The notes: a model not told the origin generated them from the letters alone. A stretch of 64,000 nt of DNA from Chitinophaga barathri (GCF_003807585.1 NZ_RMBX01000002.1:580975-644974); one strand, 5' to 3'. Counted from the first letter of the stretch, positions 33,359 to 42,416 are shown. A program made the numbers and translations.

Positions 33359-34945
33359 CTATACTTTCAGTAATGCTTTTACCGGGTCTTTGCCAAACAG
33401 CAGCTGTTCGGGGTTTTCCAGCATATCTTTCACACGTACCAGGAAACTCACGGATTCACGGCCGTCGATGATGCGGTGGTCGTAGCTGACTGCTACATAC
33501 ATCATGGGGCGGATCACCACCTGGCCGTTCACAGCCATGGGGCGCTCCTGTATCTTGTGCATGCCCAGGATGGCGGACTGCGGGATGTTGATGATCGGCG
33601 TGCTCATCAGTGAGCCGAATACCCCGCCATTGGTGATGGTAAAGGTGCCGCCGGTCATTTCTTCCATGGTCAGCTTGCTCTCCTTGGCTTTGGTGGCCAG
33701 TTCCACCACTTTCTTTTCGATGTCCGCCATGCTCATGCTTTCCGCGTTGCGGATCACAGGTACTACCAGCCCTTTGGGAGCGGATACGGCAATGGAGATG
33801 TCGCAGAAGTCGTGGTATACCAGTTCTTCCCCGTCGATGTAAGCGTTTACGGCAGGGAATTCCTGCAGTGCGAAACATACGGCTTTGGTGAAGAAACTCA
33901 TAAAGCCGAGGTTCACACCATGGGCGGTTTTGAAAGTCTCTTTGTATTTGGCGCGGATAGCCATGATGTTGGTCATGTCCACCTCGTTGAACGTGGTGAG
34001 CATGGCCGTGGTGTTTTTGGCTTCCACCAGCCTGCGGCTAACGGTTTTGCGGAGATTACTCATCTTCTCGCGGCGTTCGTTGCGGCTGAACATTTCGTGG
34101 CCGATGGCAACGCCGGGATTTTCGAGAGCGGCCAGCACATCATCTTTCATGATCTTGCCATAAGCGCCGGTGCCTTTGATGGAAGCGGGGTCCACCTTTT
34201 TGTCCGCAATAACGGCCGCGGCAACGGGCGTGGCTTTGATATCATTAGGGATGGAGGTGACAGGGGCCTGTTGTGCCTGGGGCGCGGCCTTGGGGGCGGG
34301 AGCGGCGGCCTGCTGTGCGGGCGCTGCTTTGCCTGCGGGGCGGGCGGCGGCGGTATCTATCTGGCAGGCTACATCACCGATCTTGAGGGTATCGCCCTCT
34401 TTCGCGATGGTTTTGAGCACACCGGCTTCTTCCGCGTTCAGTTCGAAAGTGGCTTTTTCAGATTCCAGCTCGCAGAGCACTTCGTCCCTTTCCACGTATT
34501 CGCCGGACTGTTTCAGCCATTTGATCAGCGTCACTTCGCTGATGGATTCACCAACGGTGGGCACTTTAATATCCACGGTACCTTTATTCACGGCAGGGGC
34601 TGCGGGAGCGGCTGCTTCGGCGGGGGCGGCGGCTGGTGCAGCTGGTGCCGCTGGTGCCGCGGCTGCGGGGGCAGCTGCTGCGGGTGCTTCAGGCTGCGCG
34701 GCGCCTGCGCCTTCGGTATCAATAGTACAGGCCACATCCCCGATCTTCAGGGTGGCGCCTTCGGGAGCCAGTATCTTTAAAACGCCTGCCTTCTCAGCAT
34801 TCAGTTCAAATGTGGCCTTCTCTGATTCCATTTCACACAATACTTCGTCCTGCTTCACAATATCGCCGTCTTTCTTCAGCCATTTTGCAATGGACACCTC
34901 GCTGATGGATTCTCCTACCGTAGGAACTTTAATTTCGATTATCAT
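33359..34945 (-). CDS. odhB: 2-oxoglutarate dehydrogenase E2 with two lipoyl domains
   Basis: 528-residue dihydrolipoyl succinyltransferase of the TCA cycle. Two lipoyl domains, about 1-78 and 122-200, share the sequence [13 protein letters not shown] and the lipoyl-lysine motif [12 protein letters not shown]. They are joined by an Ala/Pro-rich linker to a peripheral subunit-binding domain (about 245-285, [19 protein letters not shown]) and the acyltransferase core, which ends with the catalytic [17 protein letters not shown]. coli SucB has one lipoyl domain; the second here looks like an internal duplication. It follows sucA by 37 nt on the same strand. Confidence 0.95.
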   Translation of the reverse strand: MIIEIKVPTVGESISEVSIAKWLKKDGDIVKQDEVLCEMESEKATFELNAEKAGVLKILAPEGATLKIGDVACTIDTEGAGAAQPEAPAAAAPAAAAPAAPAAPAAAPAEAAAPAAPAVNKGTVDIKVPTVGESISEVTLIKWLKQSGEYVERDEVLCELESEKATFELNAEEAGVLKTIAKEGDTLKIGDVACQIDTAAARPAGKAAPAQQAAAPAPKAAPQAQQAPVTSIPNDIKATPVAAAVIADKKVDPASIKGTGAYGKIMKDDVLAALENPGVAIGHEMFSRNERREKMSNLRKTVSRRLVEAKNTTAMLTTFNEVDMTNIMAIRAKYKETFKTAHGVNLGFMSFFTKAVCFALQEFPAVNAYIDGEELVYHDFCDISIAVSAPKGLVVPVIRNAESMSMADIEKKVVELATKAKESKLTMEEMTGGTFTITNGGVFGSLMSTPIINIPQSAILGMHKIQERPMAVNGQVVIRPMMYVAVSYDHRIIDGRESVSFLVRVKDMLENPEQLLFGKDPVKALLKV

Positions 34946-34982
34946 GAGTATTACCCTCCCGTGAAAAGTAAGTAGTTAAAAA

Positions 34983-37730
34983 TTAAATATTAAAAGCCGT
35001 ATCAATTATTTCCTGTTGTTCCTGCGCGTGTACTTTGGAATACCCGGTAGCAGTGGCTGCGCTCGGGTTCCGGCTGATCACGCCGTAGTTGAACTGTTTG
35101 AGGTTCATCTGGAGGAAACCGGCAGCGCCCATATTCAGGGGCTCTTCCTGCACCCAGAACCAGGTGGCGCCTTTGTATTTCTGCTGGATAGCTTCCAGCT
35201 GCCCAACCGGCAGCGGGTACAGCTGCTCCATTCTCACGATCGCCACGTCTTTGCGGTCTTCCTTCATTTGTTTCTCGCTCAGGTCGAAGTACATTTTGCC
35301 GCTGCACAGCAGTACTTTTTTCACGCGCGATGCGTCTGTGATAAACGGATCGTCCAGCACTTCCTTAAACCCTCCCTGTACAAAATCCGCCACGGGGCTG
35401 TAGCTGCGTACGTGACGCAGGTTCGCTTTGGGCGAGAAGTTGATCATCGGTTTGCGGAAAGGCCATGCCAGCTGGCGGCGCAATGCATGGAAGAAACTGG
35501 CGGCGGTGGTGCAGTTCGTCACAAAGATGTTCTGCTCCGCGCACTGCTGTAAGAATCTTTCCAGGCGGGCGCTGGAGTGCTCGGGGCCCTGGCCTTCGTA
35601 ACCGTGCGGCAGCAGCAGCACCAGGCCGCTCTGCTTCTGCCATTTGGTTTCGGCGGAAGTGATGAACTGGTCGATGAGCGTTTGCGCGCCGTTCATAAAG
35701 TCACCAAACTGCGCTTCCCAGATGGTGAGCGCGTAAGGATTGGCGATGGAATATCCGTATTCAAAGCCCAGCACAGCAAATTCGCTGAGCAGGGAATTGT
35801 AGATCCTGAATTTACCCTGTGTGTCGCTGAGATTGCTGAGGCGGCTGTATTCTTCGTCCGTCTCTTCGTTGCGCAGCACGGCGTGGCGGTGGGAAAAAGT
35901 TCCCCTTTTCACGTCCTGCCCGCTGAGGCGCACGTCGCGGCCGTCTTTCAGGATGCTGGCGTAAGCCAGCAGTTCACCTGAAGCCCAGTCCAGCAAGCCC
36001 TGTTCGGTAAACAGCTTTTGTTTGTCCTGCAACAGCTTCTCCACTTTACGCAGCGGCTTAAAACCCTGCGGGATGGCCATGATGGCAGCAAACAGCTGGT
36101 CAAGGTCCGCCTGCGGAATAGCGGTGGCGGGTGATGCCGCAAAATCTTCCGGTGTGCTTTTCCGCAGTTCTTTCCACCAGAGGTCCGGTGTTTGGTATTT
36201 GTAAGGAAGCGGGTGCTGTTTGATATCGTCCAGTCTTTCCTGGAGGTCCGCCCAGAAGGTTTTTTCCATTTCGGTGGCAAGGGCGGCATCCACATCGCCG
36301 TTGGCGATCAGCTGCTGGGAATATATTTCGCGCGGGTTCGGGTGTTTGTCGATGGCGGAGTACAGCTTCGGCTGGGTGAACTTCGGGTCATCCCCTTCGT
36401 TGTGTCCATGCTTGCGGTAACAAACCATATCGATATAAATATCGGAGTTAAATTCCTGGCGGTAACGGGTGGCGATCTCGGCTACTTTCACCGTGGCTTC
36501 CACATCGTCCCCGTTCACATGGAATACCGGCGCCTGCACGATAGAAGCTACGCTGGTACAGTAATCGGAGGAACGGGCGTCTTCAAAGTCCGTGGTAAAA
36601 CCGATCTGGTTGTTGATCACGAAGTGCATGGTGCCGCCGGTGTAATACCCTTTGAGTTTGCTCATCTGCGCCACTTCATATACCACACCCTGGCCTGCCA
36701 CGGCGGCGTCGCCATGGATGAGTATGGGGAGTATCTTGTCGTAATCGCTGTTATAGATCACGTCTGCCTTGGAGCGGGAGAACCCGATCACCACGGGGTC
36801 TACTACTTCGAGGTGCGAAGGGTTCGGCGTGAGCTGCACGTTCACTTCTTTGCCGGCCGGCGTCTGGATGCTGGCGCGGAAACCGAGGTGGTATTTTACG
36901 TCGCCGCTGCCCATGGTAGTGTCCGGGATGGCGGTGCCTTCAAATTCGGAGAATATCTGTTCGTATGTTTTACCCAGGATGTTCGCCAGGATGTTCAGGC
37001 GGCCGCGGTGGGCCATGCCTATCACGGCTTCCTGCACACCGTATTCGGCTGCGGTGCTGATCATGGCGTCCAGTGCGGGAATGGTGGTTTCGCCGCCTTC
37101 CAGGGAAAATCTCTTCTGACCGATGTATTTGGTGTGGAGGAACTTTTCGAACATCACGCCCTGGTTCAGTTTGCTCAGGATGCGTTTTTTCTGGTCCACG
37201 GTGAGGGGCTTGCGGATGGTGGTTTCCATTTCTTTCTGGAGCCATTCCATACGGGCCGCGTCGTTGATATAGGTAAATTCCAGCCCTACTTTGGAAGCGT
37301 ATACTTCCTGGAGGTGCTGCACGATCTTTTCAAGGGGGGCTTTGCCGAGGCCGATCACCTGGCCGGCAAAAAATTCTGTTTTCAGGTCCGCGTCGGCGAG
37401 GCCGAAAAACTTCAGGTCCAGGTTTGGCTGGCGGTCTTTCCTTTCACGGATGGGGTTTGTTTTGGCAATCAGGTGCCCTTTTTTGCGATATGCCTGGATG
37501 AGGCGGAACACACCCAGTTCCTTCACTAGCTGATCGCTGCTCACCGGTAAAGAAGAGGCGCCGGAGGCCGGGGCCGCCGCTTTACCGTTGGTAGTGCTTA
37601 CCGCGAAATCGAAACCTTCAAAAAATTTGATCCATTCAGGATCCACGGAGGAAGCATCTGCGCGGTATTGCTGGTACAACGATTCAATATACGCCGGGTG
37701 CGAGTTGGTGACAAACGAAAAGTCCTTCAT
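34983..37730 (-). CDS. sucA: 2-oxoglutarate dehydrogenase E1
   Basis: 915-residue thiamine-diphosphate enzyme decarboxylating 2-oxoglutarate and passing succinyl groups to the E2 lipoyl domains. The N-terminal segment SFVTNSHPAYIESLYQQYRADASSVDPEWIKFFEGF is the usual E1 start (shown in part). Also seen: GMAHRGRLNILANILGK, the TPP region HGDAAVAGQGVVYE, NNQIGFTT, CYRKHGHNEGDDPKFTQP, RGTFSHRHAVL and LPHGYEGQGPEHSSARLERFLQ. Full length for the family. Transcribed with odhB; the upstream region carries direct repeats that may be operator sites. Confidence 0.96.
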   Translation of the reverse strand: MKDFSFVTNSHPAYIESLYQQYRADASSVDPEWIKFFEGFDFAVSTTNGKAAAPASGASSLPVSSDQLVKELGVFRLIQAYRKKGHLIAKTNPIRERKDRQPNLDLKFFGLADADLKTEFFAGQVIGLGKAPLEKIVQHLQEVYASKVGLEFTYINDAARMEWLQKEMETTIRKPLTVDQKKRILSKLNQGVMFEKFLHTKYIGQKRFSLEGGETTIPALDAMISTAAEYGVQEAVIGMAHRGRLNILANILGKTYEQIFSEFEGTAIPDTTMGSGDVKYHLGFRASIQTPAGKEVNVQLTPNPSHLEVVDPVVIGFSRSKADVIYNSDYDKILPILIHGDAAVAGQGVVYEVAQMSKLKGYYTGGTMHFVINNQIGFTTDFEDARSSDYCTSVASIVQAPVFHVNGDDVEATVKVAEIATRYRQEFNSDIYIDMVCYRKHGHNEGDDPKFTQPKLYSAIDKHPNPREIYSQQLIANGDVDAALATEMEKTFWADLQERLDDIKQHPLPYKYQTPDLWWKELRKSTPEDFAASPATAIPQADLDQLFAAIMAIPQGFKPLRKVEKLLQDKQKLFTEQGLLDWASGELLAYASILKDGRDVRLSGQDVKRGTFSHRHAVLRNEETDEEYSRLSNLSDTQGKFRIYNSLLSEFAVLGFEYGYSIANPYALTIWEAQFGDFMNGAQTLIDQFITSAETKWQKQSGLVLLLPHGYEGQGPEHSSARLERFLQQCAEQNIFVTNCTTAASFFHALRRQLAWPFRKPMINFSPKANLRHVRSYSPVADFVQGGFKEVLDDPFITDASRVKKVLLCSGKMYFDLSEKQMKEDRKDVAIVRMEQLYPLPVGQLEAIQQKYKGATWFWVQEEPLNMGAAGFLQMNLKQFNYGVISRNPSAATATGYSKVHAQEQQEIIDTAFNI

Positions 37731-37751
37731 TTACAACGAATTTAAGCTTGG

Positions 37752-37862
37752 TCTTTGATTCTCATTCCCTAATAACACCAAAAAAGGGTGCCGGGATCTT
37801 AAAATCTTTGATTCTCTTGTCCTTATAACTCAATCTGCGCTTTTATAACTCATTTTGAGTTA
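37752..37862 (-). promoter_or_regulatory. Repeat-rich regulatory region upstream of sucA
   Basis: Two direct repeats TTATAACTCA lie exactly 20 bp apart (37823-37832, 37843-37852), and the second runs into an inverted repeat TAACTCA-TTT-TGAGTTA (37846-37862). A separate pair TCTTTGATTCTC occurs at 37752-37763 and 37805-37816. All lie within 135 nt of the sucA start. Two-turn spacing and dyad symmetry suggest binding of a dimeric regulator; the factor is not known. Confidence 0.5.
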
Positions 37863-38021
37863 ATCGGGATTGCAAATATCGATAAAGATTTGGGATTTTC
37901 AGGTATTTAGCACGGCTGTTTTATGATTTAACCCGTGGTTTCCCATGTATAATATGTGTATAATTTGTTATCTTTGAGCTGGCTAAAAATTTAGTCCGCC
38001 TGCAAATACCTGCTTTTTATT

Positions 38022-38052
38022 TTTGTTTATAAAAAGATAAAACATACCTTTG
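38022..38052 (+). promoter_or_regulatory. rpsT promoter, consensus Bacteroidota type
   Basis: TTTG (38022-38025), a 19-nt spacer and TACCTTTG (38045-38052) match the -33 TTTG / -7 TAnnTTTG consensus exactly, 25 nt before the rpsT ATG. Upstream (37946-37967) is an 11-bp tandem pair TGTATAATATG/TGTATAATTTG. The rest of the 37731-38077 gap is AT-rich and holds no gene. Confidence 0.8.
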
Positions 38053-38077
38053 CCGTCCGAAACTTGAAATTTATACA

Positions 38078-38332
38078 ATGGCAAACCATAAAGCAACGAA
38101 AAAAGACGTACGTCAGAGCAGAAAGCGTAATGAGCGTAACCGTTACTACGGTAAAACTACCCGTAATGCCATACGGGATCTGAAGAAACTGACCGATAAG
38201 GCAGCAGCTTCTGAGAATTTACCGGAAGTAATCTCCATGATTGACAAACTGGCGAAACGTAACATTATCCACAAAAACAAAGCAGCCAACCTGAAGAGCA
38301 AGCTCTCCAAGAAGGTGAACACCCTGGCGTAA
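38078..38332 (+). CDS. rpsT: 30S ribosomal protein S20
   Basis: 84-residue, Lys/Arg-rich three-helix protein of the small ribosomal subunit, binding 16S rRNA. It opens MANHKATKKDVRQSRKRNERNRYYGKTTRNA and ends in HKNKAANLKSKLSKKVNTLA, the conserved S20 tail with HKN-AA--KS-L. Single gene with its own strong promoter and terminator. Confidence 0.97.
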   Translation: MANHKATKKDVRQSRKRNERNRYYGKTTRNAIRDLKKLTDKAAASENLPEVISMIDKLAKRNIIHKNKAANLKSKLSKKVNTLA

Positions 38333-38357
38333 ACCTGGCTGGTTTTAATATTTTTCG

Positions 38358-38389
38358 GCTCTTCCCTGTAAAAGGGAAGGGCTTTTTTT
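38358..38389 (+). terminator. Intrinsic terminator of rpsT
   Basis: GCTCTTCCCT-GTAAA-AGGGAAGGGC, a 10-bp stem with one wobble pair, followed by TTTTTTT. It starts 26 nt past the rpsT stop. Confidence 0.88.
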
Positions 38390-38480
38390 ATTTCGATTCA
38401 GTAATAAGTGGTTGATTATCAGCCACGATCTCCTCGGCATAACGCGCCCGGCGATCTCATTTCCCGTCTGCCCGGCTGAT

Positions 38481-38667
38481 ACCTGTGAAACTACCCCTCC
38501 ACTACTGTGTGAACGCTTTTACCCTGCTTTTGGAACGCTTTTACTATACTGTTAGAACGCTTTTACCCTGCTTTGTCATTACTGTTAGGCTACTGTATCA
38601 CTACTGTAAGACTACTGTATTAATACTGTTTCGGTACTATCAGGCTACTGTAAACCTATTTTAGGAC
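38481..38667. repeat. Array A: seventeen tandem 11-bp units, TACTGTnnnnn type
   Basis: TACTGT or its one-base variants recur in exact 11-bp register at 38503, 38547, 38580, 38591, 38602, 38613, 38624, 38635 (TACTAT) and 38646. Between the first of these, GAACGCTTTTAC recurs every 22 bp (38511, 38533, 38555), in the same register. The first five bases of each unit are conserved and the last five vary. It is non-coding and lies between the rpsT terminator and the M14 peptidase gene. A further TAAACC pair at 38679 and 38712 keeps a 33-bp (3 x 11) spacing. Confidence 0.85.
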
Positions 38668-38750
38668 GGGACCCACTGTAAACCAATATCAGTATTTTCT
38701 AACAACGAGTGTAAACCTATAACAGGACAAGACCGGGATTGTACGAAAAA

Positions 38751-38849
38751 AAGGCGACCTAGGTTAGAGGCCGGTTAGACGTAGGTTAGAGGCCGGTTAG
38801 ACCGGGTTTTTACCTAGGTTAGACGTAGGTTAGAGGCCGGTTAGAAAAT
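38751..38849. repeat. Array B: nine tandem 11-bp units, GGTTAGAnnnn type
   Basis: GGTTAGA recurs at 38762, 38773, 38784, 38795, 38817, 38828 and 38839, exactly every 11 bp with one degenerate unit at 38806. Units alternate between GGTTAGAGGCC and GGTTAGACGTA, giving a 22-bp higher-order period. It is 100 bp after array A with an unrelated unit sequence and out of phase with it. The remainder of the gap up to 38992 (about 140 nt) would hold the M14 peptidase promoter; no clear -7 box seen. Confidence 0.88.
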
Positions 38850-38992
38850 GATTTTTGCCAGGTTGCAGGAGGAACGGATGCCGATCCGGGCCCATATGTC
38901 GCCCCTTGCACCGGCAGCCCTAAATTCTTACATTTATCCCCTGAACCGCTTATTTCAGCCAAATATCATTGATTTACAACAATTTAAACCAA

Positions 38993-40726
38993 ATGACGAG
39001 GACCCTCCAGGTTATCCTGCTCCTGCTTTGCGCCGTTTTTTCCCTTTCTGCCCAGGACCTTACCACCAAATACGAACGTACCGGCACCAAGGAGACCGTT
39101 ACGTACCAGGAATGTATTGCTTACTGGAAAATGCTCACCAAACGTTTTCCGCAGCTTAAAATGACCGAAATCGGCATTACGGATGCCGGGTATCCCCTTC
39201 ACCTCGTCATCCTCTCCCAGGACAAGGATTTTAACTTCGCCAGCCTCAAAAAGAAAGATAAACGCGTGATACTCATCAACAACGGCATCCACCCCGGCGA
39301 ACCGGACGGTGTGGACGCCAGCATGATGCTCGCCCGCGACATCCTCCAGGGTAAAAAGAAACTCCCCGGCAATATCGTTCTCGCCATCATCCCCCTGTAC
39401 AACATCGGCGGCTCCCTGAACCGGAGCGCTTTTTACCGGGTGGATCAAAACGGCCCGGACGAATTCGGCTCCCGCGGCAACGCCCAGAACCTGGACCTCA
39501 ACCGCGATTTTATCAAAGCCGATTCCCGCAACGCCCGCGCCTTCCAGCAGATCTACCATCTTACGGACCCGGACGTGTTCGTGGACAACCACGTGAGCAA
39601 CGGTGCTGACTACCAGCACATTATGACCCTGCTCACCACCCAGCACGGCAAAATGGGCGGCCCCATGGGCGATTTTATCCACGATACCTTCGAGCCGGGA
39701 CTGTACCGCCTCATGAAAGAAAAAGGCTACGACCTTCTCCCCTACGTGAACCACTACGGCAACACGCCGGACAGCGGCTGGGTAGCCTATGTGGACGGCC
39801 CCCGTTATTCCAGCGGCTACACGACGCTGTTCCACACCTTCGGTTTCGTGCCGGAAACGCATATGCTGAAGCCTTACAAACAACGCGTGGAAGCCACTTA
39901 TGCCCTCATGGAATGTTTTATCCGTTTTACCAGCGAAAACAGCGCAAAGATCCGGCAGCTGCGAGAGCAGACGAAAGCCACCGTCAAATCGCAGGACAAA
40001 TTCCCGCTCGCCTGGAACCCGGATATGAACCAGCACGAGCTGTACACCTTTAAAGGATACACCGCCGGGTACAAACCCAGCGAAATATCCGGCCTGCCCC
40101 GTCTTTTTTACGACCGGTCCAAACCTTACGAAAAACAGATCAGGATCTTCAACACCTTCCTCCCCGCGGACTTCGTGACCAAACCCGAAGCCTACATCAT
40201 CCCGCAGGGCTGGTGGGCCGTGATAGAACTGTTGCAGAACAACCGCGTGGCCATGCGCCGCTTCACACAGGATACCAGCATTACCGTGGAAGCCTACCGC
40301 ATCGAAGATTATAAAACGCCGCAGCGCCCGTATGAAAAACATTACCTGCACAACGGCGTAAAAGTGAGCAGCAATAAACAAACCCTGAAGTTCCTCAAAG
40401 GCGATTATTACATCCCGATGAACCAGACGGCCAACCGTTACCTGGTGGAAACGCTGGAACCCACGGGCGGCGATTCCTTTTTTGCCTGGAATTTCTTTGA
40501 CGCCATACTCGGCCAGAAAGAAGGGTATTCCACCTATGTGTTCGAAGATACGGCCGGGGACTACCTGAAGGAACATCCCGAACTGAAAAAAGAACTGGAA
40601 CAGCAGCGCGCAAAAGACAGCGCCTTTGCCAAAAGCGCGTCCGCCCAGCTGAACTTTGTATACCGCAATTCCCCCTGGAACGAACCGGGGTTTATGCGTT
40701 ACCCGGTGTACAGGGTGGTGAAGTGA
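38993..40726 (+). CDS. M14-family zinc carboxypeptidase, exported
   Basis: 577 residues with a signal peptide (MTRTLQVILLLLCAVFSLSAQ, ATG 38993). The M14 fold is indicated by the zinc HxxE motif in NNGIHPGEPDGVDASMM (about residues 100-103), the NxDxNRDFIKADSRNAR stretch, the third Zn ligand in DVFVDNHVSNGADYQH, and ETHMLKPYKQRVEATY, where the Glu is a candidate catalytic residue. A C-terminal extension of about 250 residues has no recognised domain. A start eight codons upstream (38969) would lengthen the signal n-region and is less likely. Confidence 0.85.
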   Translation: MTRTLQVILLLLCAVFSLSAQDLTTKYERTGTKETVTYQECIAYWKMLTKRFPQLKMTEIGITDAGYPLHLVILSQDKDFNFASLKKKDKRVILINNGIHPGEPDGVDASMMLARDILQGKKKLPGNIVLAIIPLYNIGGSLNRSAFYRVDQNGPDEFGSRGNAQNLDLNRDFIKADSRNARAFQQIYHLTDPDVFVDNHVSNGADYQHIMTLLTTQHGKMGGPMGDFIHDTFEPGLYRLMKEKGYDLLPYVNHYGNTPDSGWVAYVDGPRYSSGYTTLFHTFGFVPETHMLKPYKQRVEATYALMECFIRFTSENSAKIRQLREQTKATVKSQDKFPLAWNPDMNQHELYTFKGYTAGYKPSEISGLPRLFYDRSKPYEKQIRIFNTFLPADFVTKPEAYIIPQGWWAVIELLQNNRVAMRRFTQDTSITVEAYRIEDYKTPQRPYEKHYLHNGVKVSSNKQTLKFLKGDYYIPMNQTANRYLVETLEPTGGDSFFAWNFFDAILGQKEGYSTYVFEDTAGDYLKEHPELKKELEQQRAKDSAFAKSASAQLNFVYRNSPWNEPGFMRYPVYRVVK

Positions 40727-40750
40727 TGATAATTTTTATATCCTGTACCT

Positions 40751-40993
40751 ATGATAACACTCCTGACTCTCGCACTGATCGTGTTTCACCTGGTTGTGAT
40801 CACCCGCCTGCTCACGGTGGACGCCCGGGAGAAAAAACCCAACCGGCTGCATGAGCCCACCATGAAGCAGATAGTGGGTTTCTGCGCTTTGGTACTGGTC
40901 ATTGGAGGTTCTATGGTGCTGGTACTTCCGGGTATACTGGTGGGGTACCTGGGGGATTGGGTGATGCGGAAGAATGGGAAAAATAAATCATGA
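40751..40993 (+). CDS. Small two-helix membrane protein, unknown function
   Basis: 80 residues with two hydrophobic helices (about 3-20 and 42-65) and basic ends. It starts 24 nt after the peptidase stop and overlaps the next gene by 4 nt (ATGA), so it belongs to a translationally coupled string of small membrane proteins. No family recognised. Confidence 0.65.
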   Translation: MITLLTLALIVFHLVVITRLLTVDAREKKPNRLHEPTMKQIVGFCALVLVIGGSMVLVLPGILVGYLGDWVMRKNGKNKS

Positions 40994-41475
40994 CGGAAAC
41001 CTATACATATGAAGTCCCGAAGGAATTCCCGCCCGAAGCCATAGCACTGGTGGTCCTTTACGTGATAGTAGCACTACTGATCGTGCGGGTACTGCTCCGG
41101 CACAAGGAGACGAACCAGTCATTGTACGAAGAAGGCATGCTGAAAGCCCTCCGGAAACAAACCAATACGGTCACCAAAGTCCGGGAGCTGACGGTGTTGC
41201 TTTGCGTGGAATATAACCCGGAGAACTATGCCTATCTGAAAAAAAGATTAACTGATCCGGAAGAAACAGAAGAAGGAGAATATACTTTCACGGTGACGAA
41301 ATCAGCCTACAATCTTTTCCTCTGCGAGTTTTTTGACCAGCACGGGCAATATTGCAGGGTGCTGGTATCCGAACATTATGAATCGAACTTCCGGCCGAAA
41401 CTGCTGGACCTTTTCAGGTACGGGCCGCAGGTGCCGTTTTCTGTGAAGGTGGGGAGTGATCGGTCACTCAACTAA
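40990..41475 (+). CDS. Single-pass membrane protein, unknown function
   Basis: 161 residues: a short extracytoplasmic or cytosolic lead, one membrane helix (about 17-37, AIALVVLYVIVALLIVRVLL) and a soluble, charged domain of about 120 residues with mixed alpha/beta character. Its ATG overlaps the previous stop (ATGA). No family recognised. Confidence 0.65.
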   Translation: MTETYTYEVPKEFPPEAIALVVLYVIVALLIVRVLLRHKETNQSLYEEGMLKALRKQTNTVTKVRELTVLLCVEYNPENYAYLKKRLTDPEETEEGEYTFTVTKSAYNLFLCEFFDQHGQYCRVLVSEHYESNFRPKLLDLFRYGPQVPFSVKVGSDRSLN

Positions 41476-41487
41476 TACTATGATTGC

Positions 41488-41952
41488 ATGACAGATGTTC
41501 TTTATGAAATAAATGTATCCGCCGCCAATCACCGGAAAAGAAAACGCGCTGTACCAACGGCGTACTTCATTGGTTTTGCTTTACTGGCAGTTATCCCTCT
41601 CATGAGTGGCTCCTGGAAACTGGTACTACCGGCAGCACTGATCATCCTCTTGCATTACATATGGGACATACGGAAACAACGGTATTTTATTACTTCGCTT
41701 ACCATAACCCCGCAGAAGATCAGGATACGTTACCTGGAAAAAGATGAGGAAAAATATATCGAAGAAGTGCCCCAACATATCGAGATCACAAGAGAATCGT
41801 GGTACGGCTACCGGACCGGCAGGAAATATAAACTGGTCATTTATCATAACGGGGAAAAGATCCAGCAATACCACAACCGGGACTGGACGGAATTGATGAT
41901 TTTGAATGCGGAGCGGCATTTTAAGGAGTTACTTAACAATATACCTGCATGA
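41488..41952 (+). CDS. Two-helix membrane protein, paralogue of the next gene
   Basis: 154 residues. A short N-terminal Y-E-I-x-V segment, a basic patch, a helical hairpin (about 25-60) and a beta-rich cytosolic domain with ITPQKIRIRYLEKDEEKYIEEVPQHIEI. The same layout and motif occur in the next gene. It overlaps that gene by 4 nt (ATGA at 41949). The PH-like strand order after the hairpin suggests a membrane-attached PH-fold domain, which is inference. Confidence 0.65.
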   Translation: MTDVLYEINVSAANHRKRKRAVPTAYFIGFALLAVIPLMSGSWKLVLPAALIILLHYIWDIRKQRYFITSLTITPQKIRIRYLEKDEEKYIEEVPQHIEITRESWYGYRTGRKYKLVIYHNGEKIQQYHNRDWTELMILNAERHFKELLNNIPA

Positions 41953-42416
41953 CAAATGCCACTTACGAAATAAAAGTTCCGCCGCGCAGAAGCTATAAGC
42001 ATGTCAGGCAGGAAGTATGGCTGGTGACGTTTATTGTTGCCCTCATTCCCGTTGGGTTGCCACTGGTATTCGGCGCCTGGCAGGGTACCATCCTGATGGG
42101 AGCGATCGTTTTAGGCTTTGCATCTATGATTTTACAGTGGAGCCAATATTACATCACCCACCTCCGCATCACGGCAGAGCAAGTGGAGATCCGGTATCTA
42201 AAAAAAGGCGAAGAGAAATATATAACAGACCGTCCTGAATATTTCGAATTCAGTTATCAGACGTGGACAAATTCGAATGAGGGGATGATGTATAAGTTGA
42301 AAGTTCATTACAAAGGGAAACTGATATTACAGCAGTACCCGACCAGTGATTGGGCAGGGCAAAAAGTTGAAGAGACTGTGCAGTTTTTTAACTATCATTT
42401 TCCAGCAACAGGATAG
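41949..42416 (+). CDS. Two-helix membrane protein, paralogue of the previous gene
   Basis: 155 residues, aligned along its length with the preceding protein: N-terminal TYEIKVPPRR, helical hairpin (about 23-58), then ITAEQVEIRYLKKGEEKYITDRPEYFEF and a final basic-aromatic helix. Identity is concentrated in the IRYL-K-EEKYI core. This is a tandem duplication followed by divergence. Confidence 0.65.
   Translation: MTNATYEIKVPPRRSYKHVRQEVWLVTFIVALIPVGLPLVFGAWQGTILMGAIVLGFASMILQWSQYYITHLRITAEQVEIRYLKKGEEKYITDRPEYFEFSYQTWTNSNEGMMYKLKVHYKGKLILQQYPTSDWAGQKVEETVQFFNYHFPATG

Noticed and set aside
38481..38849. CRISPR array
   Set aside because: The repeats are 11 bp with no spacers of constant length, no leader and no cas genes nearby.
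38984..40576. 530-codon minus-strand open frame opposite the M14 peptidase
   Set aside because: The plus strand encodes a signal peptide and zinc peptidase motifs; the reverse frame is rich in His, Gly and Phe with no family pattern, typical for GC-rich shadow frames.
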